From: Mediterranea massiliensis
Lineage (GTDB): Bacteria; Bacteroidota; Bacteroidia; Bacteroidales; Bacteroidaceae
NCBI GenBank assembly: GCA_015060685.1
Contig: SUXZ01000014.1
Coordinates: 1-64,000 of the forward strand
Length of the DNA stretch: 64,000 nucleotides
Direction: 5' to 3'
Below the pieces are notes generated by a model. The model did no database searches and had not been told where the DNA came from. It saw only the letters and a program-made list of their open reading frames with translations. This document shows positions 42,365 through 51,475 of this stretch, piece by piece. A program made the translations under genes and the position numbers. Numbering within the stretch: position 1 is the stretch's first letter; every line of letters begins with the position of its first letter.

Positions 42365-43612
42365 ATGACAATGAAACACCCTATGAAACAATGTTTAGCC
42401 GTTGCTTTTGGAGCAATGTTGCTATTGGCAACTTCTTGCAAGCAAGAAATTCCATTGGTTTATGATGTGGAAAATACCGGTGCAGACTTCGAATTGCCGG
42501 TATTGCCAAGTTTCGATGAACTGCCCGTAGTAGAGCCGTTGACCGACCCCTTGTTGTGGTCGGACGGAAGCGGTCGTGTAAAGAAATTCAGCGACTGGAA
42601 ACGTCGTCGTGCAGAAATCATCAGAGAGATTGAACATTACGAAGTGGGACAAAAGCCCACCGTACCCAGAGAGTGTATCGATGCCATCATGGATGGTGAT
42701 ACGTTGAAGGTGAAGGTTAGCGTAAATGGTGAAGTGCTCACCATTAAAGCACCGATTAACTATCCGGAAGGCGAAGGCCCGTTCCCTGCAATTATCGGTA
42801 TCGGTTGGGGTGCAGGAAGTCTGCCTTTAAGCATCTTCAAGGAGCGTAACATTGCAACCATCGGCTTCAACTTCACACAAGTGATGTCGCACACCCAAAA
42901 GCGTGGACAAGAGCCTATCAACAAGCTCTATCCCGACCAATTGGAAATGGGTTCATACACCGCATGGCCTTGGGGCGTCAGCCGTTTGATTGATGGTTTG
43001 GAAATCGTTGGCGAAAAGTCGAAGATTGATACCAAGCACCTGGCAATCTCCGGTTGCTCGTTTGCCGGAAAGATGGCACTCTTTGCCGGTGCATTCGACG
43101 AACGCATTGCCTTGACCATTGCTCAAGAACCCGGAGGTGGCGGTGCTGCTGCTTGGCGTGTATCTGAAACATTGGGCAATGTGGAAACCCTTGGCAGAAC
43201 AAACTACTCATGGTTCAAGGAGAGCATGATTCAATTCAAGGAAGAAAATGTTGCTCGTCTCCCACACGACCATCACGAACTTTGTGCGTTGGTTGCACCG
43301 CGTGCCTTGTTGGTATTAGGTAACCCCGACTACGAATGGTTGGCCGATGAATCGGGCTATGTATCTTGTCAGGCCGCCCGCAAGGTATGGGAAGCATTCG
43401 GCATTGAAGACCGCATGGGCTTCTCGTTCATCGACAAACATGGACATTGCCAATTGCCCGAAAGCCAATATCCTGAAGTGGAAGCGTTTGTCGACAAGTT
43501 CTTGCTCGACAAGAAGGAAGTGAATACAAACGTAACCATAGCACCCATGTTCGAAGACGTTGATTACGAACGTTGGATGAAGTGGTGGGGAACAGGAAAT
43601 CCTACTTTCTAA
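42365..43612 (+). CDS. CE15-like glucuronoyl esterase lipoprotein
   Basis: This is an exported alpha/beta hydrolase. The lipobox is LLATSC (about Cys25). The domain resembles family 15 carbohydrate esterases, which cut ester bonds between lignin and glucuronoxylan. The nucleophile elbow is GCSFAGK (Ser near 232), the acid region is AQEPGGGGAAAWR, and the catalytic His lies in DKHGHCQLP. The usual CE15 motif has Arg after the Ser (GCSRxGK); here it is Phe, so activity may differ. It begins 25 nt after rnhA and is not in a PUL. ATG 42371 is an alternative start. Confidence 0.8.
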   Translation: MTMKHPMKQCLAVAFGAMLLLATSCKQEIPLVYDVENTGADFELPVLPSFDELPVVEPLTDPLLWSDGSGRVKKFSDWKRRRAEIIREIEHYEVGQKPTVPRECIDAIMDGDTLKVKVSVNGEVLTIKAPINYPEGEGPFPAIIGIGWGAGSLPLSIFKERNIATIGFNFTQVMSHTQKRGQEPINKLYPDQLEMGSYTAWPWGVSRLIDGLEIVGEKSKIDTKHLAISGCSFAGKMALFAGAFDERIALTIAQEPGGGGAAAWRVSETLGNVETLGRTNYSWFKESMIQFKEENVARLPHDHHELCALVAPRALLVLGNPDYEWLADESGYVSCQAARKVWEAFGIEDRMGFSFIDKHGHCQLPESQYPEVEAFVDKFLLDKKEVNTNVTIAPMFEDVDYERWMKWWGTGNPTF

Positions 43613-43622
43613 TTACATCAGA

Positions 43623-45461
43623 TTATCCCAACGACTGCATATCGTTCAGTCGTTTGTAATAACCGTTTTTAGCTAAAAGCTCATCATGTTTACCGTGCTC
43701 TACGATTTCACCATCGTAGAGCACGTATATTTTATCGGCATTCTTAATGGTGGACAAGCGGTGAGCAATGGCGATGGTAGTGCGTGTCTTCATCAGTCGT
43801 TCAAGCGCTTCTTGAACCAATCGTTCGCTTTCGGTATCGAGGGCAGAGGTAGCCTCATCCAAGATAAGAATAGGCGGGTTCTTCAGAATGGCGCGAGCAA
43901 TGCTGATGCGTTGGCGTTGGCCGCCGGAAAGCTTGCCGCCTCGGTCGCCTACGTTTGTATCGTATCCGTTTTCGGTTTCCATGATAAAGTCGTGTGCATT
44001 GGCTATCTTGGCCGCTTCAATTACTTGTTCCATGGTGGCACCCTCTACACCAAATGCAATGTTATTGAAGAAACTGTCGTTGAACAAGATAGCCTCTTGG
44101 TTTACATTACCGATAAGTGTGCGCAAATCGTGGATGCGTGCGTCTTTGATATTGATGCCATCGATACAGATTTCCCCTGATTGTACGTCGTGGTAGCGTG
44201 GTAACAAATCGACGAGCGTTGACTTGCCTGAACCCGATTGGCCGACCAATGCAATGGTAGAGCCTTTAGGCACGCTGAGGTTGATGTGCTTCAGCACTTC
44301 GCGCGAGCCGTCGTAGCTGAAACAGATGTCCTTGAACTCGATAGAGTCGTTCAGTGCCGGCAAGTCCTTGGGTTGTGCCGGCTCCTTGATGGGGTTGTCG
44401 GCTTTAAGGATGCGGTCGATGCGCTCCATACTTGCCAAACCTTTCGGGATGCTATATCCGGCCTTTGAGAACTCTTTCAGTGGGTTGATGACGCTATAGA
44501 GCATCACTAAGTAGAAGATGAACGAAGGTGCATCGATGGGGGCGTTGTTGCTCAGGATGAGTGTGCCGCCAAACCACAACACCACTACGATGAGGCAGGT
44601 GCCAAGGAATTCGCTCATGGGGTGGGCCAATGCCTGGCGGGTAGCCACGCGGTTGATGGCGTCGCGATATTCGTTGCTACAACGGTCGAATCGTTTCGAC
44701 ATCTTGTCTTCGGCAAGAAAAGCCTTGATGATGCGCAATCCGCCCAATGTTTCTTCCAGCTGAGACATGGTGTCGCTCCATTTCTCTTGCGCTTCGAGCG
44801 ATTTGCGCTTCAGCTTCTTTCCTACGGTGCCCATTACCCAGCCCATGACGGGTACTACCAGGATGGTGAAGAGAGTAAGCTCCCAACTAATCATGATGAG
44901 CGTGCCGAAGTAGGCAATGATGAGGATAGGGTTCTTGACGAGCATGTCCAGCGAGCTGGTCACACTGGTTTCCACCTCGGTAACGTCGCCGCTCATTCGG
45001 GCGATGATGTCTCCTTTACGCTCTTCGCTGAAGAAACCTAAGGGAAGGTGTAAAACCTTGTCGTACACTTGCTTGCGGATGTCGCGAACAACTCCTGTGC
45101 GAAGCGGTATCATGATGGCCGACGAGGCAAAGTAGGTGAATGTCTTGAACAGCGTCATCACGGCCAGGAAGATTCCCAACAACAATAGTGTCAGCGATGC
45201 TCCGTGCGAGCTGATCAGTTCGGTGACAAAGTAGTAGAAGTTGTTGGTGGCAATATCTTTTAGTCCCATGTCGGGGGTATTCCAAGGGATGAACTGATAG
45301 ACTTGTGTGTCCATCTCGAACAGAATTTGCAGGATGGGGATGATGAGTGCAAACGAGAATATGTTCAGTACGGCCGAAAGCAGGTTTAGCCAAACGGCAC
45401 CGATTAGATACTTTTTGTAAGGAGGGATGAATCTGCGAAGCAGTTGGATGAATTCTTTCAT
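43623..45461 (-). CDS. ABC exporter, MsbA-like
   Basis: This 612-residue half-transporter has an N-terminal six-helix membrane domain (about 15-320) and a C-terminal ATPase. The ATPase shows Walker A VGQSGSGKSTL, the Q-loop NVNQEAILF, signature LSGGQRQRISIARA, Walker B ILILDEATSALD, and the H-loop AHRLSTI. It fits the lipid A/multidrug exporter group (MsbA-like), which suits its place beside the surface-glycan cluster. ATG 45461 is chosen because the upstream frame crosses the -7 box at 45482-45489. Confidence 0.92.
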   Translation of the reverse strand: MKEFIQLLRRFIPPYKKYLIGAVWLNLLSAVLNIFSFALIIPILQILFEMDTQVYQFIPWNTPDMGLKDIATNNFYYFVTELISSHGASLTLLLLGIFLAVMTLFKTFTYFASSAIMIPLRTGVVRDIRKQVYDKVLHLPLGFFSEERKGDIIARMSGDVTEVETSVTSSLDMLVKNPILIIAYFGTLIMISWELTLFTILVVPVMGWVMGTVGKKLKRKSLEAQEKWSDTMSQLEETLGGLRIIKAFLAEDKMSKRFDRCSNEYRDAINRVATRQALAHPMSEFLGTCLIVVVLWFGGTLILSNNAPIDAPSFIFYLVMLYSVINPLKEFSKAGYSIPKGLASMERIDRILKADNPIKEPAQPKDLPALNDSIEFKDICFSYDGSREVLKHINLSVPKGSTIALVGQSGSGKSTLVDLLPRYHDVQSGEICIDGINIKDARIHDLRTLIGNVNQEAILFNDSFFNNIAFGVEGATMEQVIEAAKIANAHDFIMETENGYDTNVGDRGGKLSGGQRQRISIARAILKNPPILILDEATSALDTESERLVQEALERLMKTRTTIAIAHRLSTIKNADKIYVLYDGEIVEHGKHDELLAKNGYYKRLNDMQSLG

Positions 45462-45481
45462 ATCATTTTCGTTTAATACGG

Positions 45482-45489
45482 CAAAAATA
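45482..45489 (-). promoter_or_regulatory. -7 box of the ABC exporter gene
   Basis: TATTTTTG on the minus strand, 21 nt before ATG 45461. Confidence 0.6.
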
Positions 45490-45508
45490 GTATCTTTTTC
45501 GCTAAACA

Positions 45509-45540
45509 TTTGCACAAAATGCAAACTTTGTTTAGTTTTG
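45509..45540 (+). promoter_or_regulatory. Promoter of the DUF4254-GT9 operon
   Basis: TTTG at 45509-45512 and TAGTTTTG at 45533-45540 are 20 nt apart. The ATG follows 30 nt downstream. Confidence 0.65.
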
Positions 45541-45570
45541 TATATCAAATCACGTAAAAATAAAAATATT

Positions 45571-46176
45571 ATGAATTTTACAGAGTTATGTAACCCCATT
45601 TTCGAGCAATCTATCCTGGATTATCATAAGACCGATTGTGTGGATACTCCTATCCAAAATCCCTATCCATTGAAGAGCATCGAGTATTATCTTTATCTGA
45701 AGAATTGGATTGATACGGTTCAATGGCATTTCGAGGATATTATCCGCGATCCGAATATCGACCCCGTCGAGGCGTTGACCTTGAAGCGCAGAATAGACAA
45801 ATCCAATCAGGATAGAACCGACCTGGTGGAGTTGATAGATAGCTATTTCCTGCAAAAGTATCAGGATGTGAAGGTGCTTGCCGATGCAACCATCAATACC
45901 GAAAGCCCGGCATGGGCCATCGACCGCCTCTCTATCTTGGCACTGAAGATTTATCATATGCGTCAGGAGGTTGAGCGTACCGACGTTTCGCCCGAGCACC
46001 ACGAGCAATGTGCCAAGAAACTGGCCATCCTTTTGGAGCAACAGAAAGACCTTTCTTCGGCTATCGACCAGCTGATTGCTGATATTGAAGCAGGACGCAA
46101 GTACATGAAGGTGTACAAGCAGATGAAGATGTACAACGACCCTGCATTGAATCCGGTACTTTACGGTAAGAAATGA
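45571..46176 (+). CDS. DUF4254 family protein
   Basis: The 201-residue, largely helical, soluble protein includes NPYPLKSIEYYLYLKNWIDTV, PAWAIDRLSILALKIYHM and a C-terminal KYMKVYKQMKMYNDP, the DUF4254 pattern. The family is found in Bacteroidetes next to lipopolysaccharide-core glycosyltransferases and may be a sugar-transfer accessory. It overlaps the GT9 gene by 4 nt (ATGA), so the two are translationally coupled. Biochemical function is unknown. Confidence 0.8.
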   Translation: MNFTELCNPIFEQSILDYHKTDCVDTPIQNPYPLKSIEYYLYLKNWIDTVQWHFEDIIRDPNIDPVEALTLKRRIDKSNQDRTDLVELIDSYFLQKYQDVKVLADATINTESPAWAIDRLSILALKIYHMRQEVERTDVSPEHHEQCAKKLAILLEQQKDLSSAIDQLIADIEAGRKYMKVYKQMKMYNDPALNPVLYGKK

Positions 46177-47201
46177 AACTGCTCGTCATCCGATTCTCTG
46201 CTTTAGGCGATGTGGCCATGACCGTACCCGTTATCGACTCGTTGGCGCGGCAATATCCGTCGTTGGAGATAACCGTACTCTCCAAGCCATCCATGTCGGT
46301 ATTCTTCGAGCGACTACCCAAGAATGTGTCGTTCAGAGGAGTAGATGTGAAGCAATACAAGGGAGTTAGGGGTATGTTCCGTCTGTTTAAGGAACTGAGA
46401 GTGGAAGGATTTAAGGCCGTTGCCGATTTGCACGATGTGCTTCGAAGCAAGCTTCTAAGAGGTTTCTTCCGCTTGACAGGAGCCAAGGTAAAGTGCATTG
46501 ATAAAGGTAGGAAGGAAAAGAAGGAACTGACTTCAGCATCGCATAAAGTCTTCAAGCAACTTCCCTCATCGTTCGAGCGCTATCAGCAGGTGTTCCAAGA
46601 ATTAGGCTTCCCACTTACGCTATCCTTTACCTCCATTTTCACCGAACAGAAGGGGGACGAGCACGCATTCTGTTCCGTGCATCCACCGAAAGCATTCGGT
46701 GAAAAGTGGATAGGTGTTGCACCGTTTGCCGCCCATCAAGGGAAAATACTTCCCGAAGAAACCACTTGCGAACTGATTGGCTTGCTTGCCGAAGATGCCT
46801 CAAACCGCATATTCCTTTTCGGTGGCGGCAAGGTAGAGAAAGAGAAGATGGACAAGTGGGCCGATGGTCGTCCGAATGTCATCTCCCTGGCCGGAAGCCT
46901 CTCTATGGAGGGCGAGTTGTCGCTTATCAGCCACCTGGATGTGATGGTCAGCATGGATTCGGCCAACATGCACCTGGCTTCGTTGGTAGGCACACCCGTA
47001 GTCTCCGTGTGGGGTGCCACCCATTCGTATGCCGGTTTTATGGGGTGGAATCAGTCGGTGGATAATGCCGTACAAGTGGAGTTGCCTTGTCGTCCCTGCT
47101 CGGTGTTTGGAAACAAACCGTGCCATCGCAACGACTATGCCTGCTTGACGCAAATAAAAGCGACCGACATACTTACGAAAATTCAGCATATTACAAGATA
47201 G
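46173..47201 (+). CDS. Family 9 glycosyltransferase (heptosyltransferase-like)
   Basis: This is an inner-membrane-associated GT-B enzyme of lipooligosaccharide core synthesis. It starts LLVIRFSALGDVAMTVPVID, the classic GT9 N-terminus, and carries the C-terminal donor-site block VSMDSANMHLASLVGTPVVSVWG with the conserved D-S-x-x-H. The 342-residue length is typical. It is second in the DUF4254-GT9 operon and is closed by a strong terminator. ADP-heptose is the usual donor, but related enzymes use other sugars. Confidence 0.92.
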   Translation: MKLLVIRFSALGDVAMTVPVIDSLARQYPSLEITVLSKPSMSVFFERLPKNVSFRGVDVKQYKGVRGMFRLFKELRVEGFKAVADLHDVLRSKLLRGFFRLTGAKVKCIDKGRKEKKELTSASHKVFKQLPSSFERYQQVFQELGFPLTLSFTSIFTEQKGDEHAFCSVHPPKAFGEKWIGVAPFAAHQGKILPEETTCELIGLLAEDASNRIFLFGGGKVEKEKMDKWADGRPNVISLAGSLSMEGELSLISHLDVMVSMDSANMHLASLVGTPVVSVWGATHSYAGFMGWNQSVDNAVQVELPCRPCSVFGNKPCHRNDYACLTQIKATDILTKIQHITR

Positions 47202-47204
47202 CAA

Positions 47205-47235
47205 AAAAGCCGTTCTCAATGAACGGCTTTTCTTT
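47205..47235. terminator. Terminator between convergent glycan genes
   Basis: A perfect 11-bp stem (47205-47215 with 47221-47231) with a 5-nt loop and T-rich flank. It serves both the GT9 gene and the convergent GT10 gene. Confidence 0.85.
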
Positions 47236-48280
47236 ATTTATCCAAGACAGATTTTCCTTTAAAGAGGGATGTGAAGAATTTCTTTATTTTGAACGAGTTG
47301 CGTCCGATTACATTCAAGTATATATTATGCCAATCGGACATTGTTTTAGCCGGTTGTATGAGAATGTCCTTTTTCGGTAAGTCCGGATTCAAGTTGTCCA
47401 GACACATTGATAGGTAGTTGAATATATTGTACTTCTCCAACACAAGTTCCTTGCATTCTTTTAGTGTAGAGATGCTTTCGTCAAAATGTTGTTCGCTTGA
47501 TATCAGTTTATCAATTGTTTCGATACTTTTTTCAAAGTCGTAGATGTCAATGGTTGCGAAAGAATCTGTAGGGAAATAATCTTCAGTATTTTTGCAACCG
47601 TAGTAGATAGGAAATGTCTCTGTCAGATAGCAATCGGATAGTTTCTCTGTCCAATAATATTTTGATTGCGAATTCTCTATGGCAATGTGATATTTGTATG
47701 GCGCCAGTACATCCCATTTATCCTCAAAACTATTGAATCCTCTACCGAACACATCAAGTTTGTCTCCATAATGTTGCTTTAACTTCTCTACAAAGTTAAT
47801 TCGGTCTTGATGTCCTTGCGTAAATGCCTTATTACTGGTTACAACCGATATCAATTTCTCTTTTGCAGGGGTGTCTTGTTGCTTGAAATCATCGTAACTC
47901 ATATGTGGAATTACTTTTCCATCCTTGAATTTTAACCCTACAAACCAAGACAATATGGCCGGTGTATATTTAATGTTATGGTGTTTTAATTGCTCTTGGC
48001 AAGAACATACCATCCCGAATTGCTTGCAATACTTTTTGGGATAGCTAAGCACTGAATATGGCTCGCTTGTTGTTAGTATGATGTTCTCGGGAGCAACATG
48101 GAATGTGGTAGCTTTTTTAAGAGTTTTTCCGCGAATGATAACAAAATCCGGATCAGGGATTATTTCATTTACGTAAAACTGATATTTCCCACAACTGGGA
48201 ATGCCTTTGCCTCCTGGTGTTTGGCGAAGGATGTCCTTACCTTGATCGCCGGTACCAGTTATCATGATTACTTTATACAT
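47234..48280 (-). CDS. Family 10 glycosyltransferase (alpha-fucosyltransferase-like)
   Basis: This is probably a GDP-fucose-dependent transferase that decorates a surface glycan. The C-terminal half has the GT10 signature: YKYHIAIENSQSKYYWTEKL, then SDCYLTETFPIYYGC, with the acceptor/donor Glu and Lys. The N-terminal half is a weakly conserved acceptor domain. The gene is clearly more AT-rich than the glycan genes around it, which hints at horizontal gain. It lies 16 nt after the acyltransferase gene. Confidence 0.85.
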   Translation of the reverse strand: MYKVIMITGTGDQGKDILRQTPGGKGIPSCGKYQFYVNEIIPDPDFVIIRGKTLKKATTFHVAPENIILTTSEPYSVLSYPKKYCKQFGMVCSCQEQLKHHNIKYTPAILSWFVGLKFKDGKVIPHMSYDDFKQQDTPAKEKLISVVTSNKAFTQGHQDRINFVEKLKQHYGDKLDVFGRGFNSFEDKWDVLAPYKYHIAIENSQSKYYWTEKLSDCYLTETFPIYYGCKNTEDYFPTDSFATIDIYDFEKSIETIDKLISSEQHFDESISTLKECKELVLEKYNIFNYLSMCLDNLNPDLPKKDILIQPAKTMSDWHNIYLNVIGRNSFKIKKFFTSLFKGKSVLDK

Positions 48281-48295
48281 ATCGTTTCTTGTTTG

Positions 48296-49252
48296 TTACG
48301 ATTGTGCGTTCTGATTCTTCTCTTTTAGTTTTTGCAAGTCTCTTGCCCGTTTTGCTTCCCGTTCGGCATATCCCTGGCGAGTACGTTTCCAACGCTTGTG
48401 TGTCCACAACCAAAGGTGTGGTTGTTCTTTGATATTCTCTTCCAACAGGTTGAAGTATTTGTTGGTCAGTTCGTTTTCTTCGGTTTTGGATGCATCTTCG
48501 CTAATGAGGTGGAAGGTTGCTACAAATTGTCCTCGTTTTTCTTGACGCATGGACATGTAGAATACACTACTGCTTGTGCGTCGGGCAATCTTTTCTGTGC
48601 CGGTAAATACCGGTGTGTCTTGGTTGAAGAAGTTCAGCCAATGGTTGATGGCTTCCCAAGTGGGTACTTGGTCGGCTATGAATCCGATGACAAATGGTTT
48701 GTTCTCTTTCTGTAGTTGCAGGATTCGTCGCAAAGTACCGGCCATGGTGATGCTTTCCGAGCCATATTGTTCGCGCAAATCCAAGAACAGCTTATCCATG
48801 CTTTTATCCGAAAGTGGATGATAAATCTGTCCGAATTGGATATTCGGGTTACTGAAGTGTAGGGGTAGCGATACTACAAATTCCCAATTAAAGTTGTGTC
48901 CCATGTATACGACACACGATTTACCTTTCTCGGAAATGATTCGTTCAACCATCTCCGTACCTTCAAAACGCAAATGTTTTTTCACATCTTCCGGCTTCAT
49001 GTTCATCAGTTTGACGGTTTCCATGATGTAGTCGCAGAAGGTGGAATAGAATCTCTTCTCTATTTGTACGATTTCTTTTTCCGCTTTTTGCGGGAATGCA
49101 TTTGTCAGGTTCTTGCGCACCACTTTCCGACGATATCGCACAAGGTAATATAGCGGAAAATAGATGAGGTCGCTGATGAAGTAAAGAAACCAAAACGGCA
49201 AGAGTGATGTCAGTTTCCACCCGAATCGGATAAGATGGTATTTAAAGTTCAT
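48296..49252 (-). CDS. LpxL/HtrB-like lipid A acyltransferase
   Basis: The 318-residue membrane-anchored acyltransferase has an N-terminal hydrophobic helix and the HX4E motif in YMGHNFNWEF (the active-site His and Glu), then GFIADQVPTWEAI and a basic C-terminal tail after LWLWTHKRWK. The family adds a secondary acyl chain to lipid A or related lipids. It is upstream of the GT10 gene in one transcript. The -7 box is at 49278-49285. Confidence 0.9.
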   Translation of the reverse strand: MNFKYHLIRFGWKLTSLLPFWFLYFISDLIYFPLYYLVRYRRKVVRKNLTNAFPQKAEKEIVQIEKRFYSTFCDYIMETVKLMNMKPEDVKKHLRFEGTEMVERIISEKGKSCVVYMGHNFNWEFVVSLPLHFSNPNIQFGQIYHPLSDKSMDKLFLDLREQYGSESITMAGTLRRILQLQKENKPFVIGFIADQVPTWEAINHWLNFFNQDTPVFTGTEKIARRTSSSVFYMSMRQEKRGQFVATFHLISEDASKTEENELTNKYFNLLEENIKEQPHLWLWTHKRWKRTRQGYAEREAKRARDLQKLKEKNQNAQS

Positions 49253-49277
49253 TGTGCTGGCTTGTTTTTTGTTTTGT

Positions 49278-49285
49278 CAAAGGTA
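49278..49285 (-). promoter_or_regulatory. -7 box of the acyltransferase-GT10 operon
   Basis: TACCTTTG on the minus strand, 25 nt before the start codon. Confidence 0.6.
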
Positions 49286-49500
49286 CTACTTTTTTGCGAT
49301 ATACAATAACTTCCGCTTAGAAAACAACCATTTGCATGCTTGTTTTGTTGTGAATTCGTTGTTTTATTGAGAAACGAAGCTGGCGGTTTTAGTATAATCT
49401 TTGTCTTTGCGAGTAAATTATTTGCAAAATCATTTATCGGATAATTACTTTTTAGTACTTTTAGCCTCAAATATGATAATTAGTATAGCAGATAGTTTTT

Positions 49501-50565
49501 ATGAAGCGTTTCCTGATAGTTGAGTTCGGTAGTTGGCACGATGAGTGCTTGTTTTCCATGTGCATGCTGATGAAGAAGTGCGGTTGGCATGTTACGCTTG
49601 TAGCAAATAGCAAGTTGCAGGGGAGGGTATCGGCTACGTTGAAGACGGTTACCGACGAAATGCTCTTCTTCCCCTTTGGAAGCGATTGGGAAGGCATCCG
49701 GGCATTGTGGAAGTTTTATCGCTATCTGCTGAAGCAAGGCAACCTTCACATGCATGTAAACACGGCTCAGGGCAGCCTGGCATGGAAGTTCTTCTTGTTG
49801 CCTCTGCCCAAGCGCGTTAAGGTGACGGGCACGATGCACAACATAGCCAAATTAGTTGGTAGTACCGGCCAACGCATCATAACAAGGCAGATGGATGGCT
49901 ATTTGCTATTGAACGACATACTTGTTGATGCCTACAAAAAGCATTCGGACAAGCCTTTCGGGGTGGTATATCCCATATTCTATCCGAAAGATGTCTTGAA
50001 GACTTCGCCATCTATAAAGAAACCCGATGATGAGGTTTGGATAACCATACCCGGCGCCATTTCCTATGGTCGCCGCAATTACAATCAGTTGTTACCACCC
50101 GATGGAGTGAACTATGGCAAGCAAATCAAATTTATCTTATTGGGAAACATCCATAAGGCCGATGGCATGAAGTTGAAGGAAGAAATCATGAAACGTCGTC
50201 TCGAAGAGAACTTTGTGCTGTTTGATGCTTTTGTGCCCGATGATGTTTTCTATGCCTATGTTGAACAGAGTGATTATGTGCTTCCATTGATTTCGCCCGA
50301 AATACCTATTTATAATAAGTACCTGACGGAGAAGATTTCGGGCACTTATAATCTTTCCATCGCCTATCGCAAGCCGATGCTTTGCCCGATGGAGATGGCT
50401 GGTATCGAAGATTTTAAGGATACGGCACTCTTCTACGATAAATCCACGTTCTTCGAGTATATCAATGCGCTTGTGCCCGACAAACCGTTGGCAACAGGCC
50501 TTTTCCAATCTCCGAAGTGGCAGGTTCAAGAACAATTAAAGCGTCTTGAGGCGTTTATTGCGTAA
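49501..50565 (+). CDS. GT-B-type glycosyltransferase
   Basis: The 354-residue protein begins KRFLIVEFGSWHDECLFSM and contains an N-terminal Rossmann-like half, a linker with IPGAISYGRRNYN, and a C-terminal half with LLGNIHKADGMKL, FDAFVPDDVFYAYVEQSDYV and LTEKISGTYNLSIAYRKP. The layout is of a GT-B transferase, with an EKxSG loop near the donor site. I cannot place it in a CAZy family with confidence. It stands between the acyltransferase and GT2 genes, supporting a role in lipooligosaccharide assembly. Confidence 0.7.
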   Translation: MKRFLIVEFGSWHDECLFSMCMLMKKCGWHVTLVANSKLQGRVSATLKTVTDEMLFFPFGSDWEGIRALWKFYRYLLKQGNLHMHVNTAQGSLAWKFFLLPLPKRVKVTGTMHNIAKLVGSTGQRIITRQMDGYLLLNDILVDAYKKHSDKPFGVVYPIFYPKDVLKTSPSIKKPDDEVWITIPGAISYGRRNYNQLLPPDGVNYGKQIKFILLGNIHKADGMKLKEEIMKRRLEENFVLFDAFVPDDVFYAYVEQSDYVLPLISPEIPIYNKYLTEKISGTYNLSIAYRKPMLCPMEMAGIEDFKDTALFYDKSTFFEYINALVPDKPLATGLFQSPKWQVQEQLKRLEAFIA

Positions 50566-50580
50566 ATGCCTTCACCGCAA

Positions 50581-50610
50581 TTTGCTCACCAATTATTTTC
50601 ATTACTTTTG
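50581..50610 (+). promoter_or_regulatory. Promoter of the GT2-sulfatase operon
   Basis: TTTG at 50581-50584 and TACTTTTG at 50603-50610 are 18 nt apart. A second -7 match, TATTTTTG, lies at 50620-50627, so two starts are possible. Confidence 0.55.
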
Positions 50611-50653
50611 CGAAATCACTATTTTTGTGGCGAATATAACGTAGTGTTCAGTT

Positions 50654-51475
50654 ATGAAAGAAGGAAAATTTACGATAGGAATCATCATTTCCACCTATAA
50701 CAATCCCCGTTGGTTGGAAAAGACGCTTTGGGGCTACTTGTATCAAACCCGTCCGGCCGATGAGATTGTCATTGCCGATGACGGCTCGAAGGAAGATACC
50801 AAATTGCTGATTGATAGTTTCAAAGACCGTCTGCCCATCAAGCATGTATGGCACGAAGATCAAGGTTTCCAAAAGTCGGAGATTTTGAACAAGGCCATTG
50901 TAGCTGCTACGGCCGACTACCTGATTTTCACCGATCAGGACTGCATTCCGCGCGAAGATTTCATCGAAACACACGCACGCTTCGCGCAGAAGGGCTATTT
51001 CCTTTCAGGTGGATACTTCAAATTGCCTATGGATACCAGCCTTTGCATTGTGCAAGAGGATGTTGCATCGGGCAATGCCTTCAAGTTGCCGTGGCTTCAC
51101 AAGCGCGGATTGAAGTATTCGTTCAAGTGTTCAAAGCTCTTCCGTTCTCCGCTTTATGCCAAGATACTGAACGCTATCACTCCGGCCAAGGCCAGTTGGA
51201 ATGGATGCAATGCATCCGGTTGGCGCGAAGATGCCCTTGCCGTGAACGGCTTCAACGAAGACATGCACTATGGCGGACAAGACCGTGAGTTTGGCGAGCG
51301 CATGGCCAATTTAGGCATTCGTTCGAAGCAGATTCGCTACTCGGCCGTTGTGCTTCATCTTGACCATAAACGCCCATACAAAACCAAGGAGTCGATGGAC
51401 AAGAACCGTGCCATTCGCCGAAACACTCGTAAAGAGATGATTATCCGTACTCCAAATGGCATTGAAAAGCTATGA
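50654..51475 (+). CDS. Family 2 glycosyltransferase
   Basis: This GT-A enzyme of 273 residues begins IGIIISTYNNPRWLEKTL, has ADDGSKED, the metal-binding DXD in FTDQDC (about 94-99), and a C-terminal GWREDALAVNGFNEDMHYGG that matches the galactosyltransferase-like (GT7-type) acceptor block. It is cytoplasmic and probably adds a hexose to the core. Its stop overlaps the next start by 4 nt. Confidence 0.92.
   Translation: MKEGKFTIGIIISTYNNPRWLEKTLWGYLYQTRPADEIVIADDGSKEDTKLLIDSFKDRLPIKHVWHEDQGFQKSEILNKAIVAATADYLIFTDQDCIPREDFIETHARFAQKGYFLSGGYFKLPMDTSLCIVQEDVASGNAFKLPWLHKRGLKYSFKCSKLFRSPLYAKILNAITPAKASWNGCNASGWREDALAVNGFNEDMHYGGQDREFGERMANLGIRSKQIRYSAVVLHLDHKRPYKTKESMDKNRAIRRNTRKEMIIRTPNGIEKL

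Noticed and set aside
45462-45599. Longer N-terminus for the ABC exporter
   Set aside because: The extension crosses the -7 box and shows no membrane or family sequence.
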